NCBI RefSeq assembly: GCF_910592395.1
Contig: NC_088320.1
Coordinates: forward strand, 9,486,001 to 9,550,000
DNA: 64,000 bases
Direction of reading: 5' to 3'
DNA from: Lineus longissimus
Lineage: Eukaryota > Nemertea > Pilidiophora > Heteronemertea > Lineidae
The notes beneath the pieces were generated by a model, which did not search any database, was not told where the DNA came from, and was given only the letters and a program-made list of their open reading frames with translations. How positions within the stretch are numbered: position 1 is the first letter of the stretch; every line of letters starts with the position of its first letter. Shown piece after piece: positions 1 to 12,470 of the stretch. Made by a program: the position numbers and the translations under genes.

Positions 1-2560
1 TAAATTCTTTGAACCTTGATTTTTCACGGATATGTAAATAGATCGTTGTAAACAAGCACCTAGCACCCAGCACAAATCTTTAAATGCACCACATGTGTCA
101 GAACTATTTCTCGACGAATAAACACACATATATTTGGAAAAAAGCGCAAATATCGTCATACTGTCACTGGTGTGAATTTCTCATAGCTGAACTTGCATCC
201 AGGTGCCTTTAAAGAGTTTCCATGGGTTCATCTCCCTTGCAACCCTTAACCGTCGTTCCTAAAACATTTTGAATTTCCTGCTGCCTATTATATCTAGCAC
301 TGAACTGACACCTGTACAAGTTGGGACATGTCGTGCTGAGTTTCTGAAACAGGGTGTGCTGTTCAATAGATTGGCGTAAGAATGAAGTCATTATCGTAAT
401 GATGACAGCGTAGGCGTTCACTTGATTGATGTGTCAGCCGGGTGATCAGCTGTTGCACTGTCCAGTTTTGTGTGTTTTTCCTGTTTTAAAAATTAAACGA
501 AAAAATGGGCTGACTAAACTTTATTTCCTATTGCATTTTTTTCACGCATTAGCTATGGTGCCACGCGTGAAAACCTTTTTCTTTTCACCTGTAGAGAAAT
601 TTTAAAAATTGTTTTAAGTCACGTTTTTTTGTGATTTCTGGATCTGGTTTGAAAATTTTAGTTTAGGGTGGCTTCAAGTGCTTGCAGCCAATCCTGCGCT
701 AATTACTGACTTGTATTTATTAAATAAATGAGATGAGTTTGTGTAGAACGAGGAGGTCAGGGCCATTCCAGTGGTGTACACCATCAATTGTAGTCATTCT
801 TTGAAAAGTGCCTTCAAAATGCATTTTGAAATGTGCATCATTTTCAATTGAGAAAACATTCTGATGTGGCAGTGTCTTTTACGTCCACTGCCTACTGATG
901 AACAAGTCAACAACTATACTTTGGTTAGTAGTAAGATGTGCTGTATTTCTCTATATATATCTCCCATACGGACTCACAAGGCCTGCTCCTCCATGTACTG
1001 CTGATCCTAGCCCTAAAATGCGACCCGTCGCAGCAAAACCAGGCGCATGTCACTCTGAGATTGACAGGTAAAGACAGACTAGTTGTTCATTTCACTATTC
1101 ATTGTCTACCTTTTTTGAAATCCGAGTACATAAATTTCTTCCATTATGTCCTGTTGTCATTAAATTTAGGCTCATCTTCCGTGCGACAATCTTATGGTGC
1201 TGGTTTGGATAATATCAGGATATTCATACCTAGGTGTGGTTGTTCTATCAACTTCTTGGCCAATTAAATTTATCCTAAACTGTGTCACTCGTTTATGGGA
1301 TTAAAATGTTTGAATGTCAACTGTCATGATGTGTATGTGAGAAAGTATGGAATTGGAATATTGTGATGAACAGAATGTTACAGATTGATGTCAAGTTTGG
1401 TTTGATATGGTATAGATAGTTAGCCATCAGTTGAAAAGTCATTTTGTCTGGTACAGTTTGATTCTGTCTGCATCAGGGCAGTTGTTAGAGTATTCAGGGT
1501 CATTTCTGTCGATCCCTTTCTGTGGGAGGGGGTAAACAGTTTCAACATCCAGATTATGCCCTTAGTACTAGGCCCTTCCATCATGTAATCTCATTCAGAA
1601 ATAACTGATGAAGTTTTTAAAAACCATCACAGGAGCTGCTCCTCTTCGATAAAAAAAATGCGTAATAGTGTTTCGGTTCTGTTTTAACAGTCAACAGTGC
1701 CTACTCCTTTAAGTATTATGTACCTATGACGAGAAACGCTTTGGATTTTCATTTAGCATTTGTGTTGCTAGAAAAGTAGAACTGGTGAATAAATATTTGG
1801 CAATTAATCATGTTGTTTTTTTCTTCATTCACTAATGAAAGCAATGCGCTGCCTTCAGTGTGCAATGTTTGAATTTATTTAATCAAATCAATCACCGAGT
1901 TTAGTTAGCACTGCATGGCGATTCTGTTTGGGCATGGAAACATTGGCAACATCATCAGTGCCTGTATGGTCTTGGGCAGTGGATGGCCCTAGTAAATACC
2001 GGTAGCGAAAGATTTGAAACTCTTCGAAGGAATCCTGTGGCACTGGCATTACTGCCACTTCCCATTTTGAGGTTCACTTATGCCAAGTCAGTGCCGAGTT
2101 CAGACCCCAGCTAAATATCCACTGTGTGTTTTCTTGTGGAATTGTGCCATGCAGAAAATGACTTTTTGTTGGTTTACTGGACATTCCCTTTGGTTGTAGC
2201 AGGGAACATGCCATTGAGACAATTGTGAAGATTATGCAACTCGTTCACAAGGAAACAGCCTGAAGGACTTGTTTCCATAGCATGTTCCCTACCTGGTACA
2301 ATGTTGACACTTCATCGAGCAAACTAGGTGACACAGATTAGGAAATAATAGGCTAAAAAGGCAAAAGAGTAGGGAAACATACTTTATTGAACTGTCGATA
2401 ACAATGTGAACATCAAAGTCGTGAGAACTGCAAAACAGTTTTATAGGGAACTCGATGACATGGAAGACAATGTGCAGAACAATCTTCCAACGCAGGATGA
2501 AATAAGCCAAACCAATGAGGCGCTTGTGTATGGAGTCAATCTTGTAATTAACATCCTGTG
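1..2560. other. gene-poor stretch, no supported gene
   Basis: Only short unrelated reading frames are present. No exon with good splice signals and no recognisable protein was found. A weak 16-bp inverted pair (around 2198-2213 and 2279-2293) was seen but not interpreted. Confidence 0.6.
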
Positions 2561-2570
2561 TTGGGGGTGT

Positions 2571-2673
2571 CTACAAAACCAAGACCCAAGACCCAAGACC
2601 TACAAAACCAAGACCTACAAAACCAAGACCCCCACCTACAAAACCAAGACCCCCACCTACAAAACCAAGACCC
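2571..2673 (+). repeat. CCAAGACC / TACAAAACCAAGACCCCCACC minisatellite
   Basis: About five tandem units of roughly 21 bp built on TACAAAACCAAGACC, preceded by short CCAAGAC units and by the head sequence ggggtgtctacaaaacc. The same array, with the same head, occurs in opposite orientation at 20888-21089. Translation gives Lys-Thr-rich or Gln-Asp-rich peptides, which are repeat artefacts and not proteins. Confidence 0.85.
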
Positions 2674-2705
2674 TTGTCAGCTCATTTTGTGATAAATGCC
2701 AGTGA

Positions 2706-4163
2706 TGTGCTATTTTTTAATTAGTGGCACAAGTCTCTTTTGAACAACGAGGAAAAAGTATTTTGAATGAGTGTTCAGACAAAACGTTTTTCACCCAGGT
2801 AGATGGCAAATAATACATCCTGCATGTAGGGTATGTACGGTTAAACCTCGCATGGCTACCTGGAGTCGATGGAGAGCAATTAAACTAGTTACACCTCCTG
2901 CTGAGACAGATTCACGGCATCATAAGCTGTAAAGTCAACAAGCAGTGGACTTCAAACACCTAGAGGTCAACCACCCTTTTATGTTTATCCACCACATACA
3001 TGATGAGCTGGTAAATTTCTGCCCAGAACTATATCTGTTACAATGATTAATTTGTTTACACGGTGCTTTAGTGAGGGGAGGTTTGGTTCTCTTTGATCCC
3101 AAGGGTACTCCTATTAAACTAGGTCAAGATAGTAAAGCTTACATAACATCAAAGTCATGAGAAGTCAAGAGGCATTTGTTACCAGTTTCCACATAGCTAT
3201 GCTATAGTGAGTACCGTTGTTTTTCTCTTGTTTTGGAGCTGACGCTGGTTTTAAAATCTCACTTATGTAACCATTGAATATCATCAAATTGGAAAATTTG
3301 TGTCAAGTTCACAGTAGTCTTGAATTTCAGTGCATTCTCCGCAAACAATAGTGGTATATCTACGATTGGTATAAGTGGCTTATAACGTACATATCCCACG
3401 ATCCAAATCAGGCTGCCCCACCTTTCAGCTAGGGGTGGAACTAAACAGACATTGCGCTACAGTGGGATAATGATGAACTATAGCAACGAAGTATCTTTTA
3501 AGTTATGCGTGACGTCAGAGTGACGTCATTTTGTAAACAAAGGTATCCATCTATTCGCAAAACCAGCCCGTATGAATGTTTTAGATTTGCATTAGGTTTG
3601 CAGTAATCATATAGTTTCATGACTCTTCAATTATTCTGATAAATCTTCACGCAAGTTTTCGACAGTTTTAAAGTTGTCAATATTTGCGGCAACCCATTTT
3701 ACTGGATAACTATATCAGCTCATCCTCGTTTCTCGTGCTACTTTTTTAGCCACTGCCTCTGCCGCTACTAAAACAGCAGCACAGGCACGTGAAACTCCCC
3801 CCCTCCCCCGTTCGGTTGCCCCCTTGACTGACAAACAAACCCCGACTACACCGACAGCAAATCTAAAAACGATATCATTTTACATTTGGGGGGGGGGGGG
3901 TGGAGGTAGTTAGTCGAGGGGGCCTGAGCTGAATTGAAGGGGTAGGGGGCAATTGAGCTATTATATAATTTCTCGCGCCTGTGCGCAGTAGTTTCGAGAT
4001 CTCGCGGGATACAGAACGTACGACATTCGATTTATCGGATGGTGTTCATGGTGTTGTAGTATTTCAGTTTTGCTCAATTCCATTGCTATTTACGGTTTGA
4101 AGTACCGGTAGGCTATGAAACGTAGACCATGTCATAGTTAGGACCGCATCAAATATCCTGACC
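2706..4163. other. intergenic, with paired CRE sites and G-runs
   Basis: No gene was seen. Two perfect TGACGTCA palindromes lie at 3510-3517 and 3521-3528. A G-run is near 3891-3900. The last 200 bases before the ATG at 4164 contain gatctcgcgggat (about 3997-4009), resembling the TCTCGCGAGA-type promoter element, so the promoter of the 4.2-8.4 kb gene probably lies here. Confidence 0.45.
3510..3528. promoter_or_regulatory. tandem pair of CRE palindromes
   Basis: Two copies of TGACGTCA are separated by three bases (gag). This is the binding site for CREB/ATF bZIP factors. It lies about 640 bp upstream of the ATG at 4164. A regulatory role is inference only. Confidence 0.35.
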
Positions 4164-7100
4164 ATGGAATTTGGTGGTAAGTATAGCCAGATGGTCGCCA
4201 ACCAAGGTGTTGTTTTTTTGTCACCTAGGCTAATTGTCCTAAATCGATCTGAGAAAAAAGCATGGCCGTCGCCCAGCCCCGGCCCAGGCCCAGCAGGGCA
4301 CGTGCCTAGCTAGGCCTACCACCTGTATTGATAAATGAGATGCATCCCCATGCTGCTGCCGTAAATGTATGTAAATGCTCGATGCGTGGACATCTTCATC
4401 ATTATTTGTCATCATTGACATACACATTGATGATGATTGATGTAATGGTAGGGATAGTCCCCCCCCCCCACCATGCCCACCCCCTAGGCCTAGCCTACCC
4501 TGTGTGGCCACGCTTGCCGGGCGGGCAGGCCGCCCCCCCCCCTGGCCCTAACCATAAATTCAAAATTTCACATTCATTGACTTAGACCGGCGTGCCTGCC
4601 ATTCTGCCAAAAGAGGTAATTCATGAATTGTGGCCTCAAATATTGTGGCGTTTCAATATTTCCCAGGCCGATTACCCTGTCATCGCATTAATTATTTCCA
4701 TGTGATGTCTTGTCACAAGTCACCTCATGCACAGTGATTGACCAATTCGAAAATAACATAGAACATGTATCACGTGAACGTTCAGGGGCGTAGCCTGATA
4801 TCGCAGTGGGGGGGGGGGTTCTTCGCCTATTTCTTGAGCAACGAAGGCGCTAAGCCCGTGAACATGAGACCGAAATCTGGCAGGTCAGCACTCCCAGTTA
4901 CGAAGGACTGTATAAGGTCACTCAGGCCTCTCAATTACATGATTCCTACACCGTACAGGATGTCCCCAAATTAGGTCTTTTTTTTTCTTTTTTTTTTAAA
5001 ATATGACCCCCTAAAGCGTTTTTTGACCCCTAACATAACCAAATCTCATCCAAATGGCCTCATTTTAAAGTTTTCCCCTAAAATTATGATTTTTCAGGTG
5101 TATGTGGTGATATCAGTCACTAACTTTGATTTATGACATCGCTGTTCAGGCAAATTGGCGTGATGAAATGTCCCCAAATTAAGCCAAAAAGCAAAAAAAC
5201 ATGTCCCCCAAAATAGGCTAAAAAAATACAGGGTGTAGAGGTCTCCACGTAATTGAAAGGCCTGTCACTCTAGCGCACAATGGCCCATTTGGATAGAATC
5301 ATGGTGTTACAAAACTCAGTAGAAAAGTATTTCGTGTTTGTTAAAATCATAAATCGAGTGTTGCCTGCATGGAGGCTGTATTTTGTCTAGGCTAAGTCAT
5401 AGTTTTGACTATTAGTATTTGTCACTTTATGTGTTTGTTTTTCAGCATCATCCAATGGTAATGGTGATAATCCTTCTTGCGAGAATGCAGGGCATTATGC
5501 ACGAATCAAAGAGTTGGCTGCCTCCTATCGCAGGGAAAAGAGGAAAACCTATCCTAAAAAGAACTTAAAGCCATATGTGAAGGCTCCATCCAGGGACATC
5601 AATGGTGCTATAGATGGTCCATCAGTTCCCAGAAGAGAAAGAAAAGGGAAGAAAACCTCAACGACAGGTAGATTGTTTTTGGTTGACAAATGCCTTCACC
5701 TCGTCTGAGCCATCAATATTCAATTAGGCTTTATACATGGAAAAATATTGCTGCTAGACTAGTCTTACATTTGTGCAATTAACTGATTTCTCACCAATTT
5801 CTCACCAATCTTTAAAATAAAACCAGAAAAATTAGTCTTTTCCACCCTTTTTATGTAAGAAATTCCATGGAAGAAATTGCATCTTTTCTGGTGTAATCTG
5901 CATTTGGCCTTAATTTCAAAATTGCTTGTTTTTCCAGAGAAACTAAAGGATTTTCCTGAGGAATTGCTACCAAGTAATCATGAAGTAGAAATCGATGCAC
6001 CTTTCGATTTTCAAGTGTTCCAGCAAGGTTTGTGATTTGTCTTTTAACTTTAAGGTCTTTTTATTCATCAGCTAGTTGGCTCTATTCCAAGACACAAATC
6101 AAGTTGTGTATTTTATAAGGAGTAAGTTTCCGATTTGACCTACCATACTTTTTACGGCTGCAGAGGTCAAACGACGTTAACTGATTCATCTAAATTTTGA
6201 ATTTTGTGTTGATCACAAGTCAGGTTATAGTTTGCAAATGATTTATTCTTTTTTAAAGGTTAATTGGGCAACACTGGCTGCTGATTAAGGCAAATAATGG
6301 TATTTTCGAATCAACACTTAGGAACTTTTTTTTTCTTTCTCGGTAGTATTTATCAATGCACTTTTAATTTACAGTGAGAGCTGAACTTATGGAGCTTCTG
6401 AATGGGATTCGGGCTTCCAATAGTACTGAAGTGCCAGGCACTGAATCTGAATGGAAGAAAGGCATTTTGTTGCGCATGCTGACCGGAAGCAAAGACAAGA
6501 GGAGAGTTGGGAGGAGGTGCGGGAGCCAGTATTGAGGTCAATACTTAGGAAAATGGGAAAACATAGTTCATCATGTGCAATTTGTGTCTCATGTGCGTCG
6601 TCAGCTGTTATCAGGTATGATATATTTATAGGAGATAAATTTGTTTTCAAAGTGTACATGTAACAGGCACTAAAAATAACTGAAGGAACACAGCTCTTTA
6701 ATCAAAACACAACTTGTTCTCTAGAATGTGATTCAGAGTCTGGAGCTGAAGATAGAAGCTGCAAGAACACCACGGTTTTCCTTGTGCCATGGTCAACCCA
6801 GTTTGTTGACCAGGTTTTCCAGCCTCTGCCCTATCTTCGGGAGTTTTTCAATCTGATTATATACACACTTTCATTCTTTTCAGATTCTTATAAAGTTCAT
6901 TGGTTTAAATAACATGACATGATTTGAAAGATAGCAATTAACACGACAGTATTAAAGGGGCTTTCTTCATATTAGCAGTTTGTGCAGTTACGATGCATGT
7001 CGAGTTCACTGCTATATAGATCAGTTTAAAAGTTTATCATTTTCATTTCAGATGCTTCAAAGAGTTGGGCTTCTCTACGAAAGCGTCTTGAAAAGGAGAG

Positions 7101-8361
7101 AAAGCAACTTCAGCATTGTGTTACACTGTACAATTCAAAAGCAGACTGTCATGTTTCTGTGGACGAAGTCACGCAAGAGGACTATTTGTTGCCTTGGCAT
7201 AATCCTGCAGGTTGGCATTCACTTCATATTCATTTACCCACAAACTTCACTTAGTACATGTAACACAAAGTCCAGGACACAAATAACTCCAAGTGGTAAT
7301 GTCCTGCAGTCATTTTCGATTGTTCAGAGAAATTGATCCAGCTGTTGTTTATCAAGCAATTTGAGGTTTAAAGCCTGGGTCGGCATTTTGCTCTAGGCTT
7401 ACTGGTACATTGGTCTTCAAGTGATGTAAAGTACATTCTACCTTGTACATTTAACACAGTTTGGTTGCAATGTAGCATTGGTTGCAAGTGAAATGTTAAG
7501 TTGCGCCTCAATCTTATAGTCACATTTCTGACATATCCAGCATGTATTTTTACCAGCGTTTCGTATGTACATGTAGGAGGGCTGGAGCAAGAAACTTTTA
7601 GCCTGTAGTCCTAATATTTGTTTCTTCAATTCAGGGAACAAGGGAGAAACATTTGCTTTGAAGAAGAAAATAGTTGATATACATGAACACATGACCAGGT
7701 ACATCGAGGAATTGCCTGTGCTCATTCAAGAGATGGTATCAACTGTTCTTTTCTTCAAGAAAAAAACCAACACCTTGGAAGACGGAATCAACACCGTGAA
7801 CAATGAGGCCATCAAAAACCAAGGTAGTGGCCATGCAATTATTTTTACCCAACATTTGTGGAGGTTGATGCATACATGTACTTGTCTTGCTGTGGCACTA
7901 CCTCTGAATTAATCTGGGCTGTGGATGCTGATCTGGATCTGATTGCAACTTCGTTCTTTCCCAGCTCAGGTTCAGTTTACTAATACAAATGTACTACGCC
8001 CTACTTTGAATTAATTCAAACTGAATGCCTTTCATTAATCTAACTGGACAGACATAAACTATTGGTTTGCAGATGTATGTGCATTGCCTTTGTTGATGAC
8101 TTCAGAATTTTAATGTCCAGCTCTCCTTCTATTTAAGAAAACCATGGATTGGTGAAGTTGCTGCTGGAATCAAAGGAATTCTACACAGACCTTCTCCTAG
8201 AAGCAACAGATGTATTTGAATGTATAGACACTGACATAGAGATCGTGGTGGATTTTGAGGAAGGGGAGGTGCAACCTGGTGGTGAAGAATCAAATTCGGA
8301 GGAGGATGCGTCTAGCTCTGAGGAGGAGGATTGTGATGACATTGGCATTGAGTACGTGTAA
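4164..8361 (+). CDS. multi-exon gene; C-terminal half resembles KDZ-transposase-derived proteins
   Basis: Exons read by splice signal and phase: 4164-4176 (ATG, then gtaagt), 5446-5667, 5938-6027, 6375-about 6514 (end uncertain), 7052-7210, 7635-7823 and 8138-8361 (stop). All introns except the one after the fourth exon join in phase 1. The N-terminal part is basic (RREKRKTYPKKNLKPYV). The later exons give a coiled, charged region (SWASLRKRLEKERKQLQ, then QEDYLLPWHNPAG, then ALKKKIVDIHEHMTRYIEEL) ending in an acidic tail rich in E, S and D. The spacing of Arg/Lys-Leu helices around a PW motif recalls the C-terminal region of KDZ (Kyakuja-Dileera-Zisupton) transposases. No catalytic core was found between the fourth and fifth exons, where an alternative frame at 6451-6615 carries a CxxCxxC cluster. 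The protein may be domesticated or a remnant. The family call is tentative. Confidence 0.45.
4924..5263. mobile_element. 340-bp MITE with 7-bp target duplication
   Basis: The ends are inverted copies: AGGCCTCTCAATTACATG at left and its complement (gtaattgaaaggcct) at right, with further matching around ctacacc inside. The element is flanked by direct gtcactc at 4917-4923 and 5264-5270. The interior is A/T-rich and noncoding. It lies in the first intron of the KDZ-like gene. The 7-bp flank (8 with one mismatch) would fit a hAT-type element. Confidence 0.65.
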
Positions 8362-9290
8362 TTAACCCTTTGAAGCCGGATTTATTTCAGAAATCCCGAT
8401 CTTTTTCGACTTGATTTGATATAAGTTTGCCTAAAAGGGTATAGTGTCCCCAAATGTCACTCGAAGCTAACAAAGTATGCCACGAGATGCTAACGTTTTC
8501 GGAACTCTGTGGCATCTCTTAAGGCCCTTGCAGAGGTTCTCAAGAAGCATGTTTGTGAATAAGGTGACTTTTTGTAGTGAAAGTTCGAACTTCCAATGCA
8601 GTTTATTGGGAAACTACGCCACAAATCAGGTGTTGTGACGACCCTAAAATGACGTCGTATGGCAAAAAGTGTCAACTGAGGCAAAACTGTTCAGTGAGAG
8701 TTTTTTTGCTCGTCTGGCGCTCAGGAATCTGCCAACTGTTCGACGATACAGCGATGTTCCGGCCCTCGGGACGAACTTAATCATGAGGGGGGTACCTGCT
8801 GCTGGTTAATTTTTTTATCTGACCGCAGGGGGCTAGGCTGATGTCCTGCAACTCCCAAAACGACTTAGAATTATTGCCGGACCACTAGGGACCTTGGAAA
8901 ATGCCTTTTGTGTAATCTGATATATTGTGAATCCACCAATTATGTATAAGCAGATTTGTATTACTGGCTGAATGTGAATTTCAGCAGCAATTAAATGATT
9001 CTTGCATCAAAATACATGCACTTGTTTTCATTGTTGCTCACCTTGGGTGAACACAGCTGATACTATCAGGCTGCCTACATGTATAAAGAACCATTAATTT
9101 TTGCCGGAAATGAGCAGACAGGTGTCAAAGATGTGTATGGTCAAGTAGCATCTGCCTCATCTTGACTGAGAAAGGTTGTGTATTCAAGTTGCCCTTGTCC
9201 TTGTGCCATCCCCTGAAGGCCACGCTTTGAAGTGACTGACCATTGTATTGTCCTGCATGTACAGGTATACATGTAGCGGGCTGTTGGATT
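8362..9290. other. intergenic between KDZ-like gene and satellite
   Basis: 3' flank of the plus-strand gene. No further exon, RNA gene or clear repeat was recognised. Confidence 0.5.
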
Positions 9291-9294
9291 ACTG

Positions 9295-11110
9295 AGAAAA
9301 ATCAAACTACTCTGAATGACATCTTCAAAGACTGTGCTTCAGTATGCGGTAGGTGTATTCTGGTTGGATGTGACATTGTCTCAAGTAAGCCATCATTCTG
9401 AATTACATACCATATGCAGCTGCAGTATTTTGGTTGGAAGTGACATTATATCATACGTAGGTAAACCCAACTCTTCTGAATGACATTATCAGAGTCATTA
9501 TTTCCATACGATCAGGCGTATTCAGGTTGGATGTGACATTGTGTCAAAAGTAATCCGACCATTCTGGATGACGTCTTCAGAGACGGTATTTCCATACGAT
9601 CGATCAGGCGTATTCAGGTTGAATGTGACATTGTGTCGAAAGTAAACCGACCATTCTGGATGACGTCTTCAGAGACGGTATTTCCATACGATCAGGCGTA
9701 TTCAGGTTGGATGTGACATTGTGTCGAAAGTAAACCTACCATTCTTGATGACGTCTTCAGAGACGGTGGTATTTCCATACGGTCAGGCGTATTCAGGTTG
9801 GATGTGACATTGTGTCGAAAGTAACCGACCATTCTGGATGACGTCTTCAGAGACGGTATTTCCATACGGTCAGGCGTATTCAGGTTGGATGTGACATTGT
9901 GTCGAAAGTAATCCGACCATTCTGGATGACGTCTTCAGAGACGGTATTTCCATACGATCGATCAGGCGTATTCAGGTTGAATGTGACATTGTGTCGAAAG
10001 TAAACCGACCATTCTGGATGACGTCTTCAGAGACGGTATTTCCATACGATCAGGCGTATTCAGGTTGGATGTGACATTGTGTCGAAAGTAAACCGACCAT
10101 GCTGGATAATGTCTTCAGAGACGGTATTTCCATACGATCAGGCGTATTCAGGTTGGATGTGACATTGTGTCGAAAGTAAACCAACCATTCTTGATGACGT
10201 CTTCAGAGACGGTGGTATTTCCATACGGTCAGGCGTATTCAGGTTGGATGTGACATTGTGTCGAAAGTAACCGACCATTCTGGATGACGTCTTCAGAGAC
10301 GGTATTTCCATACGGTCAGGCGTATTCAGGTTGGATGTGACATTGTGTCGAAAGTAATCCGACCATTCTGGATGACGTCTTCAGAGACGGTATTTCCATA
10401 CGATCGATCAGGCGTATTCAGGTTGAATGTGACATTGTGTCGAAAGTAAACCGACCATTCTGGATGACGTCTTCAGAGACGGTATTTCCATACGATCAGG
10501 CGTTTTCAGGTTGGATGTGACATTGTGTCGAAAGTAAACCGACCATTCTGGATGACGTCTTCAGAGACGGTATTTCCATACGATCAGGCGTATTCAGGTT
10601 GGATGTGACATTGTGTCGAAAGTAAACTGACCATTCTGGATGACGTCTTCAGAGACGGTATTTCCATACGGTCCGGCGTATTCAGGTTGAATGTGACATT
10701 GTGTCGAAAGTAAACCGACCATGCTGGATAATGTCTTCAGAGACGGTATTTCCATACGATCAGGCGTATTCAGGTTGAATGTGATATTGTGTCGAAAGTA
10801 AACCGACCATGCTGGATAATGTCTTCAGACGGTATTTCCATATGATCAGGCGTATTCAGGTTGGATGTGACATTGTGTCGAAAGTAAACCGACCATGCTG
10901 GATAATGTCTTCAGAGACGGTATTTCCATACGTTCGGCGTATTCAGGTGGGATGTGACATTTTTTTAAGCATTTTCAATGACATCTTGTGTATATTCTGG
11001 GTGGGTGTGACAAATCCTTAAGTAACCCAAACATTCTGAATGACGTCTTCAAAGGCAGTATTTCCGTATGTGGCAGGTGTATTCTTGTTGGACGTGACGT
11101 TGTCTAAGTA
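9295..11110 (+). repeat. 88-bp tandem satellite, about 20 units, with higher-order structure
   Basis: The monomer runs from gacgtcttcagagacggt through ggcgtattcaggttggatgt to aaaccgaccattctggat, about 88 bp. Edge units near 9295-9480 and 10960-11110 are strongly diverged, while central units are nearly identical. Variant units recur in a fixed order: gatcgatcagg variants near 9598, 9956 and 10402, and acggtggtattt variants near 9765 and 10210. This gives blocks of four and then five monomers (about 357 and 445 bp). Short open frames across it are repeat artefacts. Confidence 0.93.
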
Positions 11111-11117
11111 AAGTGTT

Positions 11118-11254
11118 ACCTTGCTGTTAGGACACTCCAATATCGTCTGCAATTGAAAGGCGTCCTGGTTGTGGAATTCCACCCAAACCAATTCAGCACC
11201 AGTGTCCTTATTAGAGAGGTATCCACCGAGGGAGGCTCCAAGTCCAATGTACAT
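11118..11254 (-). CDS. candidate exon downstream of the chromodomain exon
   Basis: Open minus-strand frame reading ASLGGYLSNKDTGAELVW followed by VEFHNQDAFQLQTILECPNS, then a donor (gcaag then gtaaca). An acceptor after ggacttggag would keep the phase of the chromodomain exon that ends at 12471. The polypyrimidine tract is poor. The product is not recognised. It may be the next coding exon of the chromodomain gene. Confidence 0.35.
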
Positions 11255-11372
11255 GTAAAGTACGCTGTAATTTGCAATCCTAGCACATGTAGCCAGACTT
11301 CTCTATGGATGCCAATTCAAGAGAAACTCAGTATTAAGTGCCGGTCTGGATATTGTCTCAAGGTATGAATTC

Positions 11373-11510
11373 AGGGACCATCTCACAGGTACATGTTTTT
11401 TGAAGCAAAAATGACTCAAGTCACTTAGTCTTGGGTGTGACCACACTCAAAAAGACTAAATGACTTACCCGTAGTCTTTTAGGCTTCAAAATACTTTTGA
11501 GATGGTCCCT
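11373..11510. mobile_element. 138-bp hairpin MITE, AGGGACCATCTCA family, copy 1
   Basis: Inverted ends AGGGACCATCTCA and tgagatggtccct with partial internal pairing (tcacttagtctt against aagactaaatga). A second copy of almost the same length lies at 27338-27476. Target duplication is not clear. Confidence 0.65.
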
Positions 11511-12470
11511 TATAATACATGTAGTCAAGTCGCTGGGAGGTAGCAAAGATAAAGGCAAGACTATATATGTATCTAATAATATGAAAAACGCCACGTTTAT
11601 TGAATGATACATGTATACAACAGCCACAGATTGTCTGAAAAAACAATAATTCCACAGTACATGTACATGTAACTTACATTTACTTTTAATGAGACCTTTG
11701 AAAGATATGATAAGTTTACATTGTACAATATTTGTACGAATTCAATATTATCCATTATGTAATCTTTCATCAAAAGTGATCATGCGAGTTTATGTCAGAA
11801 TGAATAATGCGTGGAGGTGAAGAAGGAATACCGAAATACGTGAATTCCACTGAACAAAAAAACACAGGCGGGAGGATTTGCACAAATTCACATAAATTTG
11901 TTCAACAATCGAAAGACATGAGGTGCATCACTTCTTGTGCGTTCCGAAACCTAAAATAGAGGAAATTAAAAGAACCACTATTATGCAGATATTAGTATCA
12001 CACGACATCATATCGTTTTCTTCAAGGGTACACTACCAAAATATATGGAATTAAGGCGAAGAAAACAAGCAAATCTCAATTACACTGCATTCATGCTGCA
12101 ACCTCATACTGGTTTGAGATGCCTTTGAACCAAAGACTTCCACTGCTTTGAAGTGTTCCCAACAATTTTCTCACCAGCGAAGTGTTTTTATTGAATAGAA
12201 ACCGTTCTGTAATTGCAATACAAAAGCCTTTTGAATGGACAGGTGAGTTTTATGACATCTTTTAATGTATCATCTGAAGGAATTTCAATAAATTGATTGT
12301 CAATCCTTCCTTTTGACTCCACAATTCTGATAAACAATAATTATGTGATAAGCTACAGTTGTTTGAATTGGGCACTACCTCTAAGAAACTGCTGCATCAG
12401 CCTGACTCACAACCACTACAACATCAACTGCATAGAGCACACAGCCATAATCCTTTCAATCATGATTTAC
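11511..12470. other. probable intronic or flanking DNA
   Basis: A frame on the minus strand near 12182-12322 (SKGRIDNQFIEIPSDDTLK) looks partly coding but does not join in phase to the chromodomain exon. The plus strand has a good donor (gacag then gtgagt) at 12240. Neither could be placed in a gene. Confidence 0.3.

Noticed and set aside
1900-2110. Possible degenerate SINE (ggcaacatcatcagtgcctg)
   Set aside because: Only a short resemblance to the SINE at 23703, with no B box or target duplication.
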